Origin: CAWIVH01 sp963839475
GTDB lineage: Bacteria > Acidobacteriota > UBA6911
Reading direction: 5' to 3'
DNA: 64,000 bases
Assembly: GCA_963839475.1 (NCBI GenBank)
Contig: CAWIVH010000020.1
Coordinates: forward strand, 124,001 to 188,000
Shown here: in pieces, positions 1 through 10,880 of the stretch
Numbering within the stretch: position 1 is the first letter of the stretch
Layout of the letters: each line of letters starts with the position of its first letter
Made by a program: the position numbers and the translations under genes
The notes under the pieces: model-generated
What the model saw: the letters and a program-made list of their open reading frames with translations, nothing else
What the model was told of the DNA's origin: nothing
The model's database searches: none

Positions 1-2213
1 TGCTCCATGTGGAACATCGGCATGTGTTGGTGGATGGTCAATTCAAAAAATGAGGGGTTGGAAGTGCGAAGCAATCCCTCGAGCTGGTCGACGTTCAGGT
101 CGTAGGATGCGGTCAGGCGCTTCAGGCCGAACCGCCGCAGAAGAAAATCCGCACTGAAGGCGTTAGCAACATTCAGGGAATAGTCTCCAATGCAGGGCAG
201 ATCCTGGAAGTGCTCCAGATTGTCGTAATTTCGCACCAGGATTCCGTCCGCTCCGGCTGCGCGCATGATTTTGTGGATCCAATCCTCGCCCGGCTTGAAA
301 ACACGCGGGGGCGCAATCCAAAGGCCCGGCAGATTCGCTTCATCAGCCCGATCCTCATGGGCTTCCGATTTAAATGACCGGAATAGGGCAACCGCCTCAC
401 GATATTTCTTGGGATCTTCAAGTTCACAATAAACGGTTCGGACGTTCACCTTCAAGGCCGCTTCCAATTGATCCAGGCTCCGGACGAGAACTATGAGTTC
501 CGCTTCACGGGCCGGCGGCCGATCAAAGCTCACCGGCGGCAACAGCTCGTGGAAGGGCCGGGGATCGTAAAGTTTCCAGCCCGGGGGCCGTGAAACCTGA
601 GTCGAAAGCAGCTCCATTGCTTCCCTGCGCATGCGATTAAGCTCACTCAAAGGCAGGATGCAAGGTCCGGCCAGATTGCAGGTTAGGTCGCCAAGGTAAA
701 AAGGCGTACCGCCCAGGCGTCCAAACTGTTCCCGAAGCTTTTCCGGAGTCAGCGGCTGTTTCTCGGCAACAACCAATGGGATATGGGATTCCACTTTTAT
801 GGTGGAGTGACCCTTGAGCCGGACTTCCAGTTTCAAGGGATCGCCCGCCTCGCCACACACTTCCATTGTTACCGGTCTGCGGAAGCGGGGCTGATCGCCG
901 GAGAATGTCTGCCGCAGGTGCCGGTTCAATTCAGGGTCATCGGTCTTCCAGATTTTGTCACCTTCGTGGACGGAATGAAAATCGATATCGCCGCGCCCGA
1001 ATTCCACGCGGGTCAGGCGAACTTGTGGCCGGAGGCCGTAAACACGGCCTCCCTGCTCATCCTCGTCTGGCCGTCCCGCATCAAAGCAGATCCCGTCGCC
1101 CGGCTTGAGCGGAGCCTGCAGGTCGACAAGAACGGCGTCATCCAAAACTTTTCGGACTTCTCCGAGGAAAACGCCTCGTTTCTTCCCGAAACGCCCATGG
1201 ACGAGCTCCTGATTATTGGTTCCCCCCAGCCAGCCGGTGTAAAGACCGCGGGAAAAGGCCATCTCCATTTGATAAAGGGTTTCCTTCCCAGCTGTCGCAT
1301 TTTCCATCGGGACTGAAGATGCGGCTTGCTGTGCGCTTCGCAAGGAAGGAGCAAAGGGCATTCGGCAGCCGGATTCAGCAGCGAGCTGATCCAATGCCCG
1401 GCGGTAAATTCCGGTGATATTGGCGACATATTCAGGAGACTTCAGCCGGCCCTCGATTTTCAAAGAAGCGGCGCCGGCTCTCGCCAGATCGGGCAATAGA
1501 TCCAAGGCTGCGAGATCACGGGGACTCAGCAAATAGCGGCGGTCCCCCAACGGGACCGATTCACCATCCGCAACAAGGTCGTAGGGCATGCGGCAGGCCT
1601 GGGCACAGACTCCCCGGTTCGCGGAGCGCCCGCCCAGCGATTCGCTCGTAAGGCATTGCCCCGAATAAGCGACGCAAAGTGCCCCATGGACGAATATTTC
1701 CAGCGGCAGGCAGGAATCGGATTCCGGAAAAGAGTCGCGGATCCGTTCAATATCCCGCACCGAGCATTCCCGGGCCAGAACAACGAGGCTGCATCCCAAT
1801 TCCTTGGCTAAACGCACCCCGGCTGCGCTTGTGATGGTCATCTGCGTGGATGCATGAATCGGAAAATCAGGCGAAATACAACGGATCAGGCGGCACACGC
1901 CTATGTCCTGCACAATGGCAGCGTCTGCGCCTGATTCAATCATGGCCCTCAGCCACGTCCCGGCGTCCTCGATTTCATCCGCAAAAATCAGGGTGTTGAA
2001 TGTCACGTACCCGCGCAGGCCGCGCAAATGCAGGAAAGCCATCAGTTCGGGCAATTCGGCCAGGGTAAAGTTTGCCGCGCGCATGCGGGCGTTGTGGCGA
2101 TCCAGGCCGAAATAGATGGCGTCGGCGCCGTTTTCCACCGCTGCCCGGACGCAATCCCAATCGCCTGCAGGGGCGATCAATTCCGGGATTTGGCATTGCT
2201 GCGGGCTATTCAT
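1..2213 (-). CDS. U32 family peptidase / RlhA-like protein, C-terminus cut by window edge
   Basis: The frame starts at an ATG at 2213 and is open for 737 codons to the left edge, so the C-terminus is missing. I checked the left 1.5 kb codon by codon for stops in this frame and found none. The N-terminus reads ELIAPAGDW, the usual first strand of U32 TIM-barrel proteins, followed by HASTQMTITS and, near residues 178-206, the family motif with C-LTSESLGGRS and NRGVCAQACRMPY. In U32 proteins such as RlhA, TrhP and UbiU/V these cysteines are known to bind a 4Fe-4S cluster used in RNA or quinone hydroxylation. The length (more than 700 residues, with a long region after the U32 core) fits the DUF3656-containing subgroup to which E. 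coli RlhA (23S rRNA C2501 hydroxylation) belongs. The RNA-modifying role is inferred; a protease role is historically annotated but poorly supported. Divergent from the VWFA gene that follows. Confidence 0.85.
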   Translation of the reverse strand, partial: MNSPQQCQIPELIAPAGDWDCVRAAVENGADAIYFGLDRHNARMRAANFTLAELPELMAFLHLRGLRGYVTFNTLIFADEIEDAGTWLRAMIESGADAAIVQDIGVCRLIRCISPDFPIHASTQMTITSAAGVRLAKELGCSLVVLARECSVRDIERIRDSFPESDSCLPLEIFVHGALCVAYSGQCLTSESLGGRSANRGVCAQACRMPYDLVADGESVPLGDRRYLLSPRDLAALDLLPDLARAGAASLKIEGRLKSPEYVANITGIYRRALDQLAAESGCRMPFAPSLRSAQQAASSVPMENATAGKETLYQMEMAFSRGLYTGWLGGTNNQELVHGRFGKKRGVFLGEVRKVLDDAVLVDLQAPLKPGDGICFDAGRPDEDEQGGRVYGLRPQVRLTRVEFGRGDIDFHSVHEGDKIWKTDDPELNRHLRQTFSGDQPRFRRPVTMEVCGEAGDPLKLEVRLKGHSTIKVESHIPLVVAEKQPLTPEKLREQFGRLGGTPFYLGDLTCNLAGPCILPLSELNRMRREAMELLSTQVSRPPGWKLYDPRPFHELLPPVSFDRPPAREAELIVLVRSLDQLEAALKVNVRTVYCELEDPKKYREAVALFRSFKSEAHEDRADEANLPGLWIAPPRVFKPGEDWIHKIMRAAGADGILVRNYDNLEHFQDLPCIGDYSLNVANAFSADFLLRRFGLKRLTASYDLNVDQLEGLLRTSNPSFFELTIHQHMPMFHME

Positions 2214-2309
2214 CGAACAGATGTTATCAGAATAAGCCTGAGGCGGGAACCTGGCTCTCTTTGACAGCCTCACCGGCGCATGGCACTCCGGACGTGGTAG
2301 ATTATCCTG

Positions 2310-3263
2310 ATGATACGCGTCTGCGGCGATGTTCCACATCGGGTGTCGATCATTCTCCTGTTGGCATTCTCAGTTTCGTGGCGGTCGACAGCTCAGGAAA
2401 AAGGCGGATCACCTCAGTTCAACGTTCGGGTAAATGTGGTTTCGATCGATGCAGAGGTCCTCGATCGGGCCGGCAACCCGGTTTCGGATCTGACCCGTGA
2501 GGATTTTGAAATCGAGGAAGACGGCCGCAAAGTCGCCATCACCAATTTTTCACGCCTTCAGGACAGGCCGGTGAGCCTGGGAATTGTGCTGGATACAAGC
2601 GCCATAACGCTTGTCAAAATTAATACAGCCAAACAATTCATCTTTCAGGTCATTCACCTCCTGGGACGCGAAGATGAAATATGCCTGTTCACTTTCGATG
2701 CCAGAGACGCATACCTGGAGCAGGGATTCACCAGTGACCGGGCCCCGGTTATTGACGCCCTTGAGAACATTTCGGTGCCATCTAAAGCCAAAGGCGGAGG
2801 TTTGAGGGAGATGTTCAGGCCGACGCCGCTTACGGGTCTGGCCATCGACATGACGCTGGAAAAACTGCTAAAAAACACCTATGGCAGAAAAGCCCTGTTG
2901 TTGATTTCCAACCGGTTTCGTGGGCTCGGCCCCGGGACCGTGGATCATGTGCAGAATTCAGGTTGTACACTGCTGACTTTGGGATTCGACAACAAAGCCG
3001 CAGCCATGGTTTCCCTGGGGGGAGACGAGATCAGCCGGAGGCAAATGATGAAGGAATCGGGCGGAAGGCAGTTCTCAGCCGAAACGGAAGATGTCACCCG
3101 TGTCAGCAGGGCGATTGCGTATTCCCTGAAAAACTACTACGCACTCTCTTTTGTCACCGAATCGGACAAAGCGAAGGATAAATCCCGCAGCATCCGGGTA
3201 AGGGTTCCGAAGCAGCCCCAGTTGCTCATTAACGCGAGGCGCAGCTACATTCCCGTCGAATGA
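2310..3263 (+). CDS. Secreted VWFA-domain protein, acidobacterial type
   Basis: 317 residues. A hydrophobic N-terminal segment (about residues 12-24, ending near STAQ) looks like a Sec signal peptide. It is followed by a short beta domain (FNVRVNVVSIDAEVLDRAGNPVSDL then REDFEIEEDG) and a von Willebrand A domain. This architecture matches the VWFA-related domain that is expanded in Acidobacteriota. The metal-binding MIDAS position reads D95-T-S-A-I instead of D-x-S-x-S/T, so the third ligand is lost. The paralogue at 42576-43592 has the canonical version. Function is unknown; extracytoplasmic adhesion or protein binding is a family-level guess. It is followed by a strong hairpin shared with the convergent phosphofructokinase gene. 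Confidence 0.85.
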   Translation: MIRVCGDVPHRVSIILLLAFSVSWRSTAQEKGGSPQFNVRVNVVSIDAEVLDRAGNPVSDLTREDFEIEEDGRKVAITNFSRLQDRPVSLGIVLDTSAITLVKINTAKQFIFQVIHLLGREDEICLFTFDARDAYLEQGFTSDRAPVIDALENISVPSKAKGGGLREMFRPTPLTGLAIDMTLEKLLKNTYGRKALLLISNRFRGLGPGTVDHVQNSGCTLLTLGFDNKAAAMVSLGGDEISRRQMMKESGGRQFSAETEDVTRVSRAIAYSLKNYYALSFVTESDKAKDKSRSIRVRVPKQPQLLINARRSYIPVE

Positions 3264-3277
3264 AATCGGAACGGCGA

Positions 3278-3307
3278 AGCCCTTGCCGTGCAGGCACGGC
3301 AAGGGCT
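3278..3307. terminator. Bidirectional hairpin between convergent genes
   Basis: Perfect 14-bp inverted repeat (AGCCCTTGCCGTGC at 3278-3291 and its complement at 3294-3307) with a 2-base centre. It lies 15 bases past the stop of the VWFA gene and 37 bases from the stop of the convergent phosphofructokinase gene. There is no long U-tract on either side, so efficiency is uncertain. Confidence 0.65.
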
Positions 3308-3343
3308 CAGCGGTTCGACGTGCTTTGCGTTTCTTATGCACCC

Positions 3344-4561
3344 TTATTTGTTCAGGATCTTCGCGACCCGGGGGGCCGAAATCCTCTCGCACGCCGGCAG
3401 TTCCCCGACTAGCGGACGCGCATAGGCTTTGAACGCATCGGTAATGGTTGAATTTTCCAAATCGATGAACTCGGCCGGCATCTTTTTGGTGTGCCGGGCT
3501 ACGGTTTCCAGAGGCGTCAGGAAATAATCGACCGCGTAGTCGCCGATGCGACGGATGGCGACGCTGCCGCTCCCGCCTTCCAATGCGGAGAATTGAACCG
3601 CTTTCTCGCCGACCTCACGGGCTTCCTTGGCGTCGGACTCCGATACACAGCCCAGGAAGCTCCTCTGCAGGTATCCGAAGGTATCGCAGCGCACGCGCTT
3701 GATTTTGAGGCGGTTTTTCACCAGGTCGCCCAGCGCATCGCCGAGGGCCCCGGTGCCGGAAAGCTGGATATTGCCGTGCGCATCTTTCTCCATGTTCTTC
3801 GTGAGGGTGGTGATCACGGGCTCGCCCTGGGCATTGGTGATCCCTTCGGAGACGGCGATGATGCAGCGACCGTATTTCTTGTAGACCCGGTCCACGTCCG
3901 CTATGAATTTGTCGACGTCCGTCGCCATCTCCGGAACGTACACCAGGTGAGGGCCGTCGTCCGGGTATTTTTTCGCCAGGATGCTCGTAGCCGTGAGGAA
4001 TCCGGCGTTGCGTCCCATCACTACCCCGATGTAGACGCCCGGAAGGCTGAGGTTATCCAGATTGACCCCGGCAAAGGCCAGTGCGACGTACCGGCCCGCG
4101 GACCCGAATCCGGGGCAGTGGTCCGTCACCAGCAGGTCGTTGTCGATAGTTTTAGGGATGTGAACGACGCGGAGTTCGGAGCCAGCGGCGCGGGCATTCT
4201 CGTTCACGATGCGGCAGGTGTCGGCCGAATCGTTTCCGCCGATGTAGTAGAAATAGCGGACATCATGTGCTTTCAATACATCGAAGATCTTGCGGCAATA
4301 CTCCGCATCCGGCTTGTCACGAGTGGACAGCAATCCTGAGGAGGGGGTCTGGGCAACCAGGTCCAGATTGTTGCTTGACGCCAGCGTCAGGTCCAGGAAA
4401 TTCTCCTCGACTATGCCGCGCACGCCATGCTGCGCCCCGTAAATCCGGTCGATGCAGGAGTATCTCCTGGCCTGTAAAACCGCTCCAACAAGGCTCTGGT
4501 TGATGACGGCGGTGGGCCCACCGCCCTGCGCTATTACGGCTTTTCCACTCAAATTCGCCAC
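3344..4561 (-). CDS. pfp: Pyrophosphate-dependent 6-phosphofructokinase
   Basis: 405 residues, complete PFK fold. N-terminal GGGPTAVINQS (13-23) is the phosphoryl-donor loop. GGNDS at 108-112 has Asp111 where ATP-dependent enzymes have Gly, and PKTIDND (137-143) carries Lys138 where ATP enzymes have Gly. Both changes are the known markers of PPi use, so this enzyme should phosphorylate fructose 6-phosphate reversibly with pyrophosphate. The usual GGDDS is here GGNDS, a mild variation. Start: GTG at 4561 is preceded by AAGGAG seven bases upstream; an out-of-frame ATG at 4566 is not usable. Cytosolic glycolysis/gluconeogenesis. The preceding minus-strand genes are ybdD and cstA, separated by a long stem-loop. 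Confidence 0.93.
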   Translation of the reverse strand: MANLSGKAVIAQGGGPTAVINQSLVGAVLQARRYSCIDRIYGAQHGVRGIVEENFLDLTLASSNNLDLVAQTPSSGLLSTRDKPDAEYCRKIFDVLKAHDVRYFYYIGGNDSADTCRIVNENARAAGSELRVVHIPKTIDNDLLVTDHCPGFGSAGRYVALAFAGVNLDNLSLPGVYIGVVMGRNAGFLTATSILAKKYPDDGPHLVYVPEMATDVDKFIADVDRVYKKYGRCIIAVSEGITNAQGEPVITTLTKNMEKDAHGNIQLSGTGALGDALGDLVKNRLKIKRVRCDTFGYLQRSFLGCVSESDAKEAREVGEKAVQFSALEGGSGSVAIRRIGDYAVDYFLTPLETVARHTKKMPAEFIDLENSTITDAFKAYARPLVGELPACERISAPRVAKILNK

Positions 4562-4615
4562 GGCATTACTCCTTGCTTTTAGGAATTGAACAACTATTTC
4601 TTACCTTCGGAAGCT

Positions 4616-4629
4616 GGTTAGTATTAACC
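4616..4629 (-). promoter_or_regulatory. Possible promoter/operator region upstream of the phosphofructokinase gene
   Basis: GGTTA-N4-TAACC perfect inverted repeat about 55 bases upstream of the GTG start. On the minus strand TTGATT lies 17 bases before TAATAC, which overlaps this repeat, so it could be a weak sigma70-type promoter with an operator at its -10 region. The match to consensus is poor. Confidence 0.3.
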
Positions 4630-4669
4630 ATTCAATGCCGGTCAATCAAGTCCGGATGAGATTTATGAA

Positions 4670-4755
4670 AAAGCGAGGATAGGTGTCGAATTTTCTCGCG
4701 GCTCACTCCAGATTCCCGGAGGACTTGCCGGAAAATCAGCACCTATCCCCGCTTT
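4670..4755 (-). repeat. Long stem-loop between ybdD and the phosphofructokinase gene
   Basis: A 16-base arm at 4670-4685 (AAAGCGAGGATAGGTG) pairs with 4740-4755 with 15 of 16 matches, enclosing 54 bases that contain a further ATTCCCGG/CCGGAAAAT-like pairing. It begins 5 bases after the ybdD stop on the minus strand and the distal arm is followed by TTTTTCAT. It could be an intrinsic terminator with an enlarged loop, a palindromic mobile element, or a structured RNA. I found no second copy in the window. Confidence 0.6.
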
Positions 4756-4759
4756 GTCA

Positions 4760-4936
4760 TCAGCAGCAGCGGCTTGGGCGAGAGTATTTCTCCTGCATCC
4801 GTGCAAGATAGAATTCCTTCGCCGAAGGCAGAGGCCTTTCGGGATGCCGGCGGCGCACATGATCGCAATATCGGGCGTAATCGGCTTCGCCTGTCATTTC
4901 CCGGAGTCTGAGCCAAAGTCTGTTGAGTGCGCGCAT
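4760..4936 (-). CDS. ybdD: YbdD/YjiX family small protein, CstA partner
   Basis: 58 residues from ATG 4936, with GGGAGA five to seven bases upstream; an in-frame GTG at 4948 would add four residues. The sequence shows the family signature: a basic N-terminal helix, then DYARYCDHVRRRHPERPLPS and KEFY, and the C-terminal CC. YbdD-like proteins almost always sit directly downstream of cstA, as here (34-base gap), and in enterobacteria the pair forms pyruvate transporters; the small protein is required for or stimulates transport. Function here is inferred from this context. Confidence 0.88.
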   Translation of the reverse strand: MRALNRLWLRLREMTGEADYARYCDHVRRRHPERPLPSAKEFYLARMQEKYSRPSRCC

Positions 4937-4970
4937 TTTTTCTCCCACCGCACCGGCGATTGTTTCAAGG

Positions 4971-7049
4971 TTACTCTGCCGGCAGCGCCGCTACGACATA
5001 TTCCGCTTCGTGAAGCACTGCCTTTTTACGCCGACACAGGATGGCCATCCATTCCCGGGCCGAGTCGACAAGGATGACAAGGACCAGGACAGCGAAAAGT
5101 CCTGTGACAGCTGCATCCAGGCGGTTGTTGAAAATAAGTCGTTGTGTGGCTGCCAGCTTTTCGGCCGGAACTTTTCCCGCCTCAATGGCGCTGCTCAAAC
5201 GGCCGGCTTCTGCCAGGAAGCCGATTCTCGGATTGGGATGGAACATTTTCTGATAGCTGGCGGTCTGGGTCGCCAGTACAAGCCAGAGCATCGGAAGAAG
5301 GGTCACCCATGCGTACCTGGCCTTGTTCATCTTGATTAAGATCGTGGTGGCAACACACAACGCAACCGCGGCTAGCAATTGATTGGCGATGCCGAACAGG
5401 GGCCACAGGCTGTTGATGCCGCCGAGAGGGTCCATGACCCCCTGGTAGAGGAAATAACCCCACCCGGCGACTATCAAAAACCCAGTGAGAAAAACTCCCG
5501 GGTACCAACTGGTGCGGCCCAGGGGCTTCCAGATGTGCCCGAGCAGGTCCTGGAGCATGAATCGGCCCACGCGGCTCCCCGCATCGAGCACGGTCAGGAT
5601 GAAGAGCGCCTCGAACATGATGGCGAAGTGGTACCAGATGGCCATCAGCTTTTGACCGCCGAGGGTTCCTGAAAATATGTGCGCGATTCCGACCGCCAGG
5701 GATGGCGCCCCTCCGGTGCGTGCGAACATGCTGCTCTCCCCGACGGTCGAAGCCAGCTGCTGCATGTCTGCCGCCGTCACCGGATAGCCCCAGGAAGAAA
5801 TCATTGCCGTGGCCGCGGCGGGATCGGAACCGACGATTCCCGCCGGGCTGTTGATGGCAAAATAAATGCCGGGCTGGAGGACGCAAGCCGCGATCATGGC
5901 CATGACACCGACAAAGGATTCCATCAGCATCGATCCATAGCCGATCAGCCGGGCTTGGCTCTCACGCATGATTAACTTCGGAGTCGTGCCTGAAGATATG
6001 AGCGAGTGGAAGCCCGATACCGCGCTGCAGGCAATCGTAATGAATGCGAAGGGAAAGATCTTGCCCGCAAAAACCGGACCGCTCCCGTCGATGAAACGGG
6101 AGATGGCCGGCATCGCCATGGTGGGGCGGACGGCGAGGATGCCAAGCGCCAGCAGGAAAATGACCCCGAGCTTGACGAAGGTGCTGAGGTAATCGCGAGG
6201 AGCAAGCAGAAGCCACACCGGCAGTACCGAGGCGGCAAAGCCGTACGCGATGATCATGAGAGCCAGAGCCCTGGCGTCATAGGTGAACATCGACGCCCAG
6301 GTCGGACTCGTCGCTATATACTGCCCTCCGATGACGGCAGCCATGACGAGGGCGAATCCCATCAGCGATGTTTCCAGCACTTTTCCCGGGCGAAGGAACC
6401 GGAGATAGATACCCATCAGCATGGCTATGGGAATCGTCATGGCCAGGGTAAAAGTCCCCCAGGGGCTGGATTTGAGCGCATTGGTGACAACCAGCGCGAT
6501 GACCGCCAGCAAAATGACCAGTATGGAGATGATTGCGAACAAAGCGGTGAATCCTGCGACCGGCCCCACTTCTTCTTTGGCAATCTGCCCCAGAGATTTT
6601 CCATTACGTCGGATGGAGGCAAAAAGAATGACGAAGTCCTGGACGCAACCGCCGAGCACGGCGCCGATTATGATCCAGAGAGTTCCCGGCAAATAGCCGA
6701 GCTGCGCGGCGAGAGTCGGCCCTACAAGCGGTCCGGGCCCGGCAATGGCGGCAAAGTGATGTCCGAGCACGACCCATTTATTGGTGGGCACAAAATCACG
6801 CCCGTCGTCCAGACGTTCGGCAGGCGTAGCCCGGCGATCGTCCAGCTCCATCACTCTCAGGGCGATAAAACGGCTGTAAAATCGATACCCCACAAGGTAC
6901 ACGCAAACGGCTGCCACGATCAGCCACATGGCATTGATCGGTTCGTTGCGATACAGGGCTATGGCGCCAAGGGCGCCGGCTCCCGCAAGGCTGATCCCGC
7001 CCCACAGAAGTGCGCCCCCGGCCCGGCGCCAGCTGCCTGAAACATTCAT
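4971..7049 (-). CDS. cstA: Carbon starvation protein A, pyruvate/peptide transporter
   Basis: 692 residues, many hydrophobic helices across the whole length. Diagnostic CstA segments are present: DFVPTNKWVVLGHHFAAIAG, GPLVGPTLAAQ, GGCVQDFVILF and the C-terminal NQLLAAVAL region. ATG 7049 is preceded by GGGAGG about nine bases upstream. CstA proteins of E. coli (CstA, BtsT) import pyruvate, and older work linked CstA to peptide uptake. Inner-membrane protein. It forms an operon with ybdD downstream and is divergent from sdhC. Confidence 0.95.
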   Translation of the reverse strand: MNVSGSWRRAGGALLWGGISLAGAGALGAIALYRNEPINAMWLIVAAVCVYLVGYRFYSRFIALRVMELDDRRATPAERLDDGRDFVPTNKWVVLGHHFAAIAGPGPLVGPTLAAQLGYLPGTLWIIIGAVLGGCVQDFVILFASIRRNGKSLGQIAKEEVGPVAGFTALFAIISILVILLAVIALVVTNALKSSPWGTFTLAMTIPIAMLMGIYLRFLRPGKVLETSLMGFALVMAAVIGGQYIATSPTWASMFTYDARALALMIIAYGFAASVLPVWLLLAPRDYLSTFVKLGVIFLLALGILAVRPTMAMPAISRFIDGSGPVFAGKIFPFAFITIACSAVSGFHSLISSGTTPKLIMRESQARLIGYGSMLMESFVGVMAMIAACVLQPGIYFAINSPAGIVGSDPAAATAMISSWGYPVTAADMQQLASTVGESSMFARTGGAPSLAVGIAHIFSGTLGGQKLMAIWYHFAIMFEALFILTVLDAGSRVGRFMLQDLLGHIWKPLGRTSWYPGVFLTGFLIVAGWGYFLYQGVMDPLGGINSLWPLFGIANQLLAAVALCVATTILIKMNKARYAWVTLLPMLWLVLATQTASYQKMFHPNPRIGFLAEAGRLSSAIEAGKVPAEKLAATQRLIFNNRLDAAVTGLFAVLVLVILVDSAREWMAILCRRKKAVLHEAEYVVAALPAE

Positions 7050-7175
7050 GGCCTTATCCTCCCAGGTTGCCGTCGGTCCTTGATAGCGGAAAACATCGAT
7101 CGGTCACTCTAATGCGAGGGTTGCGCAGGTGTCAAAAGAAATGGTCGCCGGGGAGGCGCAGACCATAAAACATAG

Positions 7176-7204
7176 TTGACCCGCATTCCCCTCTCAGCCA
7201 AAAT
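7176..7204 (+). promoter_or_regulatory. Possible promoter for sdhCAB
   Basis: TTGACC at 7176-7181 and CAAAAT at 7199-7204 are separated by 17 bases, about 97 bases before the sdhC start. The -10 match is only four of six, so this is tentative. Confidence 0.3.
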
Positions 7205-7301
7205 GGGCGCGTTGTTGGCGATTCAGGCGAATGGTGCCCCGCGAAGGCCGTGACGGCACTGCCGGTAAGGCCACCCAGAACAACCCTTTGAGATAATTCC
7301 T

Positions 7302-8003
7302 ATGCCAAGAGAAAATACGGCGCCCCCTCTGATATCCGGACGGAAAGCCAGAAGCATCCCGGTGTTTCAATCTTCCGTCGGGCAAAAGCTGTTTGTTGGA
7401 GTGACCGGACTGTTCCTTTGCTCCTTCCTGCTTGTGCATCTTTCGGGAAACACGCTTTTGTTCCGAAACGACCATGGCAAAGCCTTCGACACCTACTCGG
7501 AATTCATGTCCACGAACCCGGCGATTCGCACGATGGAAATTGTGCTCGCCGCCGGTTTCCTCATCCACATGATTTTCGCAGTCAAGCTCTGGATCACGAA
7601 CCGGATGGCGCGTCCCAACCGCTATAAAATGAACCGGCCAGCTGAAAACAGCGCGCTGGAATCGCGTTTGACCTTTGTGACGGGGAGCATAGTATTCATT
7701 TTCCTGGTGGTTCACCTGAGATCGTTTCTGGTGCCGGTCCGTTTTGCCGGCGGCCTTAAACCATCGATGTATGACCTCGTCGTCGCGGCATTCAGCAGCC
7801 CGGTGTATGACGGTTTTTACCTGATCGCATTGGCCCTTCTGGCATACCACCTGCGCCATGGTTTCCAGGCTGCCTTTCAAACCTTCGGCGTGCGGCCGAA
7901 GCTGCGGAAGTGGATTGACCTGGTGGCCATTCTCTTCTGGTTGATTGTTCCGATAGGCTTCGCGACTATGCCGCTTTATTTCCTGTTCAAGGGGGGCAAA
8001 TAG
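7302..8003 (+). CDS. sdhC: Succinate dehydrogenase/fumarate reductase cytochrome b subunit
   Basis: 233 residues with five predicted membrane helices. It starts with VGQKLFVGVTGLFLCSFLLVH, typical of the b558-type single-polypeptide anchor found with menaquinone-linked complex II in Bacteroidetes, Chlorobi and related phyla. Histidines inside helices (HLSGN, IHMIF, VVHLR, AYHLRHG) are candidate ligands for two hemes b. There is no separate sdhD, as expected for this type. It is followed two bases later by sdhA, and all three subunits form a tight operon. It anchors the dehydrogenase in the cytoplasmic membrane and passes electrons between succinate and quinone. Confidence 0.92.
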   Translation: MPRENTAPPLISGRKARSIPVFQSSVGQKLFVGVTGLFLCSFLLVHLSGNTLLFRNDHGKAFDTYSEFMSTNPAIRTMEIVLAAGFLIHMIFAVKLWITNRMARPNRYKMNRPAENSALESRLTFVTGSIVFIFLVVHLRSFLVPVRFAGGLKPSMYDLVVAAFSSPVYDGFYLIALALLAYHLRHGFQAAFQTFGVRPKLRKWIDLVAILFWLIVPIGFATMPLYFLFKGGK

Positions 8004-8005
8004 CC

Positions 8006-9919
<1,914 letters not shown>

Positions 9920-9932
9920 GGAGCCCGGCAAT

Positions 9933-10676
9933 ATGAATCTGACTTTGAAAATTTGGCGGCAGAAGAACCGGCAGAGCCAGGGCGAACTGGTTACGTACCC
10001 TCTTTCAGGTGTAAGCCCGGACATGTCTTTCCTCGAAATGCTGGACCTCCTGAACCTGCAGCTGGCCGAAAAAGGTGAGGATACTGTGGCTTTCGATCAT
10101 GATTGCCGCGAAGGGATTTGCGGTTCCTGCAGCCTCTATATCAACGGGCGGGCGCACGGCCCGCTGCGGGGGGTTTGCACCTGCCAGCTGCACATGCGTA
10201 GCTTCAAGGACGGCGATACCATCGTGATCGAGCCATGGCGTGCGGGTCCGTTTCCTGTGATCAAAGACCTGGTCGTCGACCGGTCGGCCTTTGAACGCAT
10301 CATGCAGGCCGGCGGGTACATCTCAACAAAGACCGGCGGAACCTGCGACGGCAATACGGTTCTCATCCCCAAGCCGGTCGCCGACGAAGCGTTTGAAGCC
10401 GCCGCCTGCATCGGCTGCGGCGCCTGTGTGGCAGCCTGCAAAAACGCCTCGGCCATGCTCTTCGTGAGCGCCAAGGTGTCGCAGCTCGCCCTGCTGCCGC
10501 AAGGGCACCCCGAGAGGACCGACCGCGTTCTGCGTATGGTTGCGCAAATGGATGCCGAAGGCTTTGGATCCTGCACCAACACATACGCCTGCGAGGCGGA
10601 GTGTCCAAAGCAGATTTCCGTTTCGCATATCGCCCGGCTCAACCGTGAATTGATGCGGGCAAAAATGATCTCCTAG
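9933..10676 (+). CDS. sdhB: Succinate dehydrogenase/fumarate reductase iron-sulfur subunit
   Basis: 247 residues, 13 bases after sdhA, RBS AAGGAG. Three cluster motifs are visible: CREGICGSC followed by CTC for the 2Fe-2S cluster, CIGCGACVAAC for a 4Fe-4S cluster, and the later CTNTYACEAECPK segment for the third cluster. It carries electrons from the flavoprotein to the membrane subunit. Followed by a 200-base gap with two hairpins. Confidence 0.95.
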   Translation: MNLTLKIWRQKNRQSQGELVTYPLSGVSPDMSFLEMLDLLNLQLAEKGEDTVAFDHDCREGICGSCSLYINGRAHGPLRGVCTCQLHMRSFKDGDTIVIEPWRAGPFPVIKDLVVDRSAFERIMQAGGYISTKTGGTCDGNTVLIPKPVADEAFEAAACIGCGACVAACKNASAMLFVSAKVSQLALLPQGHPERTDRVLRMVAQMDAEGFGSCTNTYACEAECPKQISVSHIARLNRELMRAKMIS

Positions 10677-10732
10677 CGCCGCAGTGAAAACGGCGGGCCG
10701 CAGCGGAACCGCCCGGCCGCCTGACGGCATCG

Positions 10733-10752
10733 GTCCGGGCGTCAGCCCGGAC
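10733..10752 (+). terminator. Hairpin downstream of sdhB
   Basis: GTCCGGGC-GTCA-GCCCGGAC, an 8-bp stem with a 4-base loop, 57 bases past the sdhB stop. There is no U-tract. A second hairpin with the same CCGGGC/GCCCGG core lies 90 bases further on, so this may be a repeat family rather than a terminator. Confidence 0.45.
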
Positions 10753-10840
10753 AACATTCTCCGCCGGGCAGCTCATTCAATAGGGTGAGCGATTACGAAT
10801 GCATCCAATTGTTTTGGATTCGTCCTCCCAAGCTGCGCGC

Positions 10841-10857
10841 CCGGGCCTGAAGCCCGG
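10841..10857. repeat. Second CCGGGC/GCCCGG hairpin
   Basis: CCGGGC-CTGAA-GCCCGG followed by ACC, just upstream of the HMG-CoA lyase start at 10881. It shares its stem with the hairpin at 10733-10752, suggesting a small repeated palindrome. Confidence 0.4.
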
Positions 10858-10880
10858 ACCCACATGGAGGAACAGATCGC

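Noticed and set aside
6006..7040. Plus-strand frame of 344 codons
   Set aside because: Antisense to cstA; composition rich in Arg, Gly and His typical of shadow frames.
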